A stretch of DNA of 64,000 nt from Platerodrilus igneus (lineage: Eukaryota > Arthropoda > Insecta > Coleoptera > Lycidae), in the NCBI GenBank assembly GCA_036346225.1, contig JARFIW010001257.1:216001-280000 (forward strand), written 5' to 3'. How positions within the stretch are numbered: the first letter of the stretch is position 1; each line of letters starts with the position of its first letter. Below, one piece after another: positions 58,950 through 64,000 of this stretch. Made by a program: the position numbers and the translations under genes. Below the pieces are notes generated by a model, which saw nothing but the letters and a program-made list of their open reading frames with translations, was not told where the DNA came from and searched no databases.

Positions 58950-59994
58950 TGTTCATCATTTTGCTACAGGCAAGCTGTAGCTTGTATTGCCACTGGTTGT
59001 GTGGCTGTTTGGATCGTTTGTTGATCGTGTCTGAGTTCCTCTGCTATGGTTTGGATTCTATCAATGAGTACCTATCTAGTGTTTGGAATGTCATGGTAAA
59101 CTCTTTGCTTCATTGTCACCTACAGGAAGTAGTTCAACAAGATTAGATCTGGTGAAGGTGGTAGCCAGGCTATTGTACTGCCACGTTCGATCTATGGTAC
59201 ATTACGGGTTTTTAGGTGTTATCCTGCAGCTTTAGCAAAGTGCGCCGGAGCTCCATCTAATTGTAAATACATGTTCCTTCTGTAAGCTAGTGGTAGGTTT
59301 GTGATTTGGTTGAAAAACTCTTTCTAAAAACTTCAAAAATTTAGGTATGTCCATTGTGGCTGATAGAATAACAGGCCCGATTAGCAAATCATCTAGCACG
59401 GCTGCCCACACATTCACTGAAAACTTGTACTGTAATGAACTTGGACGCACCGCCAGGGGGTTATTGTCAAGTCTCAAATGGGTATTTGGTGATTGGTGAT
59501 ACCAGCACGAGTAAAAGTAGCCTTATCCGTTCACATTATAGTTTTTGAAAAATTTTGGTTGCATTGTGTCTCTCTATTAATCCACGATGAAAATGTTGAG
59601 CTGGTAGTGTAATCAGGTTTGTGCAAATCTTAAACCCCTCTTAAATAGAAAGAATGTAACCCTTTCCTTTTTAAAATTCTCCATACCGTCCATCTAGACA
59701 GTTCAAGTTAATTTACAACTCGCCTGACACTTAATCATAATTCTTGGTAATAATGTCCAAAATGTCTTGCACCTCCTCGGGCGACACCAATTGCAACCGT
59801 TTGTTTGGAAGTCTTCGTATGTCTCGCTTTGCTAGTCTCAAACGAGTATCTACAAACGTGTGGGCATTAGGAATAGTCCTGTTTGGAAATCTTAGTCAGT
59901 ACTTGCATTCTGCAGCATTTGCGTTTCCATTACACAGACCGTACACAAAATGAATCTCTGCAATATGTTGACTTGAATAGAACCGATTGGCCAT
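58950..59994 (-). pseudogene. DDE transposase of insect mariner-like (DUF4817-type) family
   Basis: The minus-strand ATG at 59994 opens MANRFYSSQHIAEIHFVYG, followed by a GNANAAE block. This is the N-terminal DNA-binding domain of the insect DUF4817-type transposases. Later blocks are FSVNVWAAVLDDLLIGPVIL (59412-59350), a degraded QLDGAPAHF (about 59268-59240, around the second catalytic Asp) and WLPPSPDL (about 59167-59145, just before the third). Many stops and frameshifts make it inactive. Length and order fit the usual ~350-residue enzyme. Confidence 0.75.
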
Positions 59995-61644
59995 ATTTCA
60001 CCATCTCCAATAAGTACACAATTTAAGACAATAACGTAACAGATCTTTAAACTTAACAAGTAAACAAAACAAAAATTATAGTCAATCCTGGAAGTAACAA
60101 CTCATAGCGAGGGCTGATTGATTAGCTACAACATAACTGAGCTTGTATTGTATTGAAACCCCAACAGTAGTCAACCCTCACTCACAACTAAACTCAGATT
60201 CTATTTTTAATTGCTAGCACAAAGCATTATGGATTATATCTGCTCACATTGTTGTTTGTGGGTGCTCTAGGATCACGGTTATATATCAATATCGTCTAAA
60301 CTAATAGACTTTTTTATGTAAAATTTCACCCGACTGAATATTTTTGTTCAATTTACGACTTTCTCAACTTTCTTCGACACTTTGTATAACTACCTGTTAT
60401 TAGTGATGCTTCTGATCAAGTATTGCAATTTCGTAATTTACTTTGTGCATTTTATTTTAAATCTATAATAGTTTGTTAGTCAACCAACCTCACACCTTTA
60501 TATCGGTATATTATCGTAATGTCCTAATTCATACGAGTATTGTTATCAACACATGCTACACGATTTGGATAGTCTAGAAGTTTTCTTTCACATTTAGTTG
60601 TTAATTTGATAATGTGCTCATCGACAATTTGAAAGTGTAAGAACATATTACCCAATACTTCTTTACCAAGTTGAAAGTATTTGCACCAATTCTGTTCTAC
60701 GCTTATCCTATTGATTCTTCCTTTTTTTTTAAATACAGCACGGAGTATACAAGGATTGGATTATACCCGTGCTTTGGTTACCGCCTGCTATTTCTAGCGC
60801 CAACTGCCTGGTTTCTCGTATGCTGCCTATATTAATGGTTTACTCCCCTGATTATTGGTTGCTATCCGCTGATTCCGAGGTACCGTTTAGGTTGCTGCCA
60901 TACTGTTTAACGACACACCACCTTGGCTGTTGCACCTCTGGCACGGATTAATTTTGGTGAGATTAGTATAAGGCGTTATGGGTACTTATGTAATTTAACT
61001 GGATGTGTACTAAATTCCTATCCTATTTATTCTAATATATACAAACATATTTACAATAGCCTGGAATGCAACATTTGATGTATCTGTTTAGTTCTGACAC
61101 ACGTTAGTAAACCCTTCCTCGCCACGCAAACATGATGCGGATAACATTTTACTAAGTGAAATATTTTTAACTGTTTAATAGCAAGCAATTTTATTCTAAG
61201 ATAGTACAAATATTTTATTTCTTACTTTAGTGTTGCAGTATGCTTTGTAAAGCAATGCTCCTTGAAAACGTTTTCGTTGGTACATTAGGCTACAGGCATA
61301 GTTAATAAACGCATGTATCAATATTACCTTTTTGTTTTGAGTCACTTGATTATCTGAAAGTTACGGAAAGTGTTTAGCGTTTTGATAAACTGTGAATATA
61401 TGTCTATATTATTGAATTTTTTTTATTACTTGGGTGGAGGTATTAAAATGTTTACTAGACAGACTAACGCTCTGTCATCATTTTTTAACTAATTATTACA
61501 TGGTTGTCTTTATTTCAGCACCGCGATTTGTTATGTTCGGTTTATCATATACTACTCACCCCAATCTTCGATTGGTCTGGCACGGCAAATCCTTTCGGTA
61601 GTGGTACGGGAAACTACCGTAACGTAATTGGCAACAACTTTAAA
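59995..61644. other. Interior of the DNA transposon-like unit, no gene recognised
   Basis: AT-rich with a GC-richer block at 60740-60955 whose open frame (60769-60951) I do not recognise. A small hairpin, CGGTAGT...ACTACCG, lies at about 61596-61619. Confidence 0.45.
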
Positions 61645-61997
61645 CTTGAAAATGGATGTTGTTTTTAATGATATATCGTTTGCTGTCTAAAAATGATAAA
61701 ATAGTCGTAGACCACTGTGGTGCTTTTTGCAGTAAAATGCATAACAAGTAATAATGGTTTATTTTTTACAATAAATTGCACTTGAAAATTTGTTGGTCAA
61801 ATCATGTATGATGTCCATTAGACAAATTTATAGCTGTAAAACAAATTTAATTTGATGAATGTAGGGCGTCTACACTCAAAGTTATATCTTCTTCATGCGG
61901 CATTCAATCATACTTAGACAAACTAAAAATTATAATGGCTGCTAGTCCTAGAGGATTGGAGTTACACGTCTACGTTTTATATATTTTCTTGATACAA
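61645..61997. repeat. Right inverted-repeat arm of the DNA transposon-like unit
   Basis: Reverse complement of 58484-58822, with about 45 additional bases near 61925-61970. Confidence 0.8.
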
Positions 61998-62043
61998 TTG
62001 CACATAGAATATCCTCTTTACGTCTCTGAGATCGGTGACTGAA

Positions 62044-62118
62044 CACACACGCGCGCACGCACGCACCCACGCGCACTTACGCGCACACACGCGCGCGCAC
62101 ACAGACACACACCGTTGT
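62044..62118. repeat. (CA)n/(CG)n alternating tract
   Basis: About 75 bases of alternating purine-pyrimidine ACACGCGCGCACG-type sequence, a good candidate for Z-DNA. It stands immediately upstream of the presumed 5' end of the non-LTR element. Confidence 0.9.
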
Positions 62119-62443
62119 ACTCGTGTTTGACGGACGTGTTTTAACGGTGCTCCGATATTTTAGTATAGTTTAGTGGTAAATCAAAAGTTCTTCGGTTTAT
62201 TTTTGTTCTAAAAGTGTTTTGAAAGTAATTTGACATTAGGTGCTGCAAGTAAGTAGTTCTGTTTGCTTTAATTTGACTTACATTTTAAAACAACAAAGCA
62301 TATAGACATTTAGATTAGATTTATTTGCGATACGACTTTAACGTCGTATGGCGTTTATAAATGTATCATCCTATCTTTGTTTTCCTCACTATCCTGTCAT
62401 ATTGTTGACTTTATTAAATAAATGTTAATAAAGCATTAGAATA

Positions 62444-63790
62444 ATGGAATCTACGGAATTATCAACAAGCGATGTTTCTGATATCAGGAACACTGCAAAT
62501 GAAGACTCTAATGTTGAACAAACAGGTTCATTTAATACCAGCTTAAAAATTAATCAGTCACAAGATAAAAGTACATGTTTATTTTCTGATGTGGCCAAAT
62601 CTACTCCGTTTCCGAAGAAGGATCAAGGAATTTTATTTTCTGCGATTGAAGGTATTCCCATAAAATCATATGTAATTGCTATTGCGAAATTGGTTTCACC
62701 TAGAAATGTGACTTTTGCATTACGAATGTCAAATGGTCGCATTTGTATTTATTTGAATTCAAAGGATACCGTTTCATTATTTATAAACACTCATGGCGGA
62801 ATTACGATCGGAGATATATTCATACCCGGACGAAATTTAATATGTCCTTCGAAGAGAATAGTGTTATCAAATATATCTTCGTGCATACCACATCATGTAG
62901 TAGAAGTAGTATTAAAACAGCACAACTTTAAATTATTGTCGCCGTTATCGTTTATCGATGACGGAATCGGGCTTGCAGAACTACGGCACGTCATGAGCTT
63001 CAGACACCAGGTATTTATTGTAGACAAGGAAGATGAATCCCTACCAGAATCTTTGCCGATTAAATATGAGAACGAAGAGTACATAATTTTTATATCTGAT
63101 GAGAAGGTTAGGTGTTTTGTGTGCAAGGAAATGGGACATATCTCGTCTAGATGCACAAACAATAACATTCATACAATCCCCGACATCAACATTATACAAG
63201 AAAATATTACAACTAAACGACCCGCCCCATCTACTACTAATGCGACCGAGCTGAACGATATTAACATTATATCTCATGTTGCAGAACAAGCAGAGACTAG
63301 TCAAGTCGTTGATGACGAAATTCTGGTCGCGGAGTCTTTTCAGAGTCCCAAACACGAAGCTCGTAAAACGAAAAGGGAGGTTAAGCACAGCCGTAAGAAA
63401 CTGAAGGTTGTTCTCACTCCTGACAAATATACGCATGATGATTTCACGGAATTGGAAGCCTTGTGGCATAACGGGTCACGTATTATAGATTTTACGCTGT
63501 TCACAGAGTTTTTGACTGAAGTGAAAGGTAGCGATCAGCCACTTCAAATCGCCATGAAATACACAAGTGATATAAATAGCTTGTTGCTATTCATTAGAGA
63601 TGCATCGAACGTCATCACTGCTCGAGCTTTGAAAGATAGGTGCAAACGCCTTATTGTATCAATTAATAAAGTTCTTTCTGACGCGAAAACTAATGCTTCG
63701 ATATCATCCCAAACATCGGAAGATTTGCAGGAGAATCTTAAAAGGCTTTATTCAACAGAAAGCTTAGTCAGTGAAAAAAGCAGCTATTGA
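62444..63790 (+). CDS. LINE ORF1, gag-like zinc-knuckle protein (448 aa)
   Basis: Intact frame starting at the first Met, MESTELSTSDVSD. Residues 1-65 are Ser/Asn-rich and probably disordered. Residues 66-200 hold two beta-alpha-type blocks (FALRMSNGRICIYLNSKD and VVEVVLKQHNFKLLSPLSFI), the pattern seen in ORF1 nucleic-acid-binding domains. At 226-239 is one CCHC knuckle, CFVCKEMGHISSRC. A basic stretch (KTKREVKHSRKKLK) follows near residue 310, then a helical C-terminus. ORF1 proteins of this kind bind the element RNA and form the ribonucleoprotein. ORF2 starts 40 bp downstream. It is the only long unbroken mobile-element gene in the window. Confidence 0.85.
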   Translation: MESTELSTSDVSDIRNTANEDSNVEQTGSFNTSLKINQSQDKSTCLFSDVAKSTPFPKKDQGILFSAIEGIPIKSYVIAIAKLVSPRNVTFALRMSNGRICIYLNSKDTVSLFINTHGGITIGDIFIPGRNLICPSKRIVLSNISSCIPHHVVEVVLKQHNFKLLSPLSFIDDGIGLAELRHVMSFRHQVFIVDKEDESLPESLPIKYENEEYIIFISDEKVRCFVCKEMGHISSRCTNNNIHTIPDINIIQENITTKRPAPSTTNATELNDINIISHVAEQAETSQVVDDEILVAESFQSPKHEARKTKREVKHSRKKLKVVLTPDKYTHDDFTELEALWHNGSRIIDFTLFTEFLTEVKGSDQPLQIAMKYTSDINSLLLFIRDASNVITARALKDRCKRLIVSINKVLSDAKTNASISSQTSEDLQENLKRLYSTESLVSEKSSY

Positions 63791-63830
63791 AAGTTCTTAT
63801 TTTCCCTAATCAAAATAAATTAATAATTCC

Positions 63831-64000
63831 ATGACTTTACAAACTCTCAATCTTCTCACATTAAATGTAAAAAGTATACGAAGTAGCTTCAAATGTTTAC
63901 AATTAGAACAATTCCTTACACAAGTCACGCCAGATATTGTATAGTTGCAAGAGACTAACACAGTATCAGTACTAACAATAATTACAAAAAATTGTAAATA
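63831..64000 (+). pseudogene. LINE ORF2 start (endonuclease), broken and cut by window end
   Basis: ATG at 63831 opens MTLQTLNLLTLNVKSIRSS, the usual start of an APE-type endonuclease, continuing to TPDIV, then an in-frame TAG at 63942-63944, then LQETNT. DIVxLQET is the conserved catalytic-Glu block, so the stop falls inside the first active-site motif. This copy could not make a full ORF2 product unless the stop is read through. Confidence 0.8.

Larger units (their letters stand above)
58484..61997. mobile_element. DNA transposon-like unit with ~340-bp terminal inverted repeats
   Basis: 58484-58822 reappears inverted at 61645-61997. Examples are AGACAAATTTATAGCT near 61823, matching the complement of 58603-58618, and the GCAGTAAAATGCAT block. 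The left arm lacks about 45 bases. Inside is a decayed DDE transposase. Whether the transposase and the inverted repeats belong to the same element is inferred from position only; no target duplication was found. Confidence 0.6.
62119..64000 (+). mobile_element. Non-LTR (LINE) retrotransposon, 5' part, runs off the window
   Basis: A 5' untranslated region of about 320 bp, an intact gag-like ORF1 (62444-63790) and the start of an endonuclease/reverse-transcriptase ORF2 (from 63831). The 5' boundary just after the CA/CG tract is a guess. The clade (I, Nimb, R1 or other) cannot be fixed without the reverse transcriptase, which lies beyond the window. Confidence 0.82.

Overview
The window is a piece of an AT-rich animal genome, almost certainly an insect. 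It has spliced exons with introns as short as 44-48 bp, Ty3/Gypsy, Ty1/Copia and R1-like retroelements, an insect-type DDE transposase and many TA/TG microsatellites. There are no operons, and no tRNA or rRNA gene that I can see. I cannot resolve the order. All homology calls are by eye from translated motifs; nothing was searched or aligned by software.

The only host gene I recognise is part of WDR35 (IFT121, an IFT-A subunit) on the + strand. Four phase-compatible exons lie at 13648-13911, 13956-14127, 28070-28209 and 28258-28476. The second and third are separated by a 13.9-kb intron containing an old full-length Gypsy element (16577-24007, +), a long TG-rich tract and scraps of non-LTR reverse transcriptase. 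Exons for the first ~115 and last ~780 residues were not found, so the gene either continues outside the window or is a fragment.

Left part: 1-4048 is a large inverted repeat (foldback) whose left arm is split by a second, almost wholly palindromic 1.14-kb element (307-1445). 6055-9825 is a second foldback with (TA)n termini and a recurrent TACAGGGTG motif.

Right part: 29.7-57.9 kb is a nest of retroelements all lying on the minus strand. A Copia element (42683-47452, TSD AAAAT) sits in Gypsy A (39504-54455). Gypsy A in turn splits the RNase H region of Gypsy B (about 38520-57870). Below Gypsy B lies an R1-like non-LTR element (about 29750-38500), itself split by an internally deleted Gypsy C (33598-36650, TSD GTAAT). 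If WDR35 is still transcribed here, all of these are antisense to it.

Far right: 58484-61997 is bounded by ~340-bp inverted repeats and holds a decayed DDE transposase (minus). 62.1 kb to the window end is the 5' part of a non-LTR retrotransposon (+) with an intact 448-aa ORF1 and a broken ORF2. Nearly all mobile-element genes carry stops or frameshifts; ORF1 at 62444-63790 is the only long intact one.
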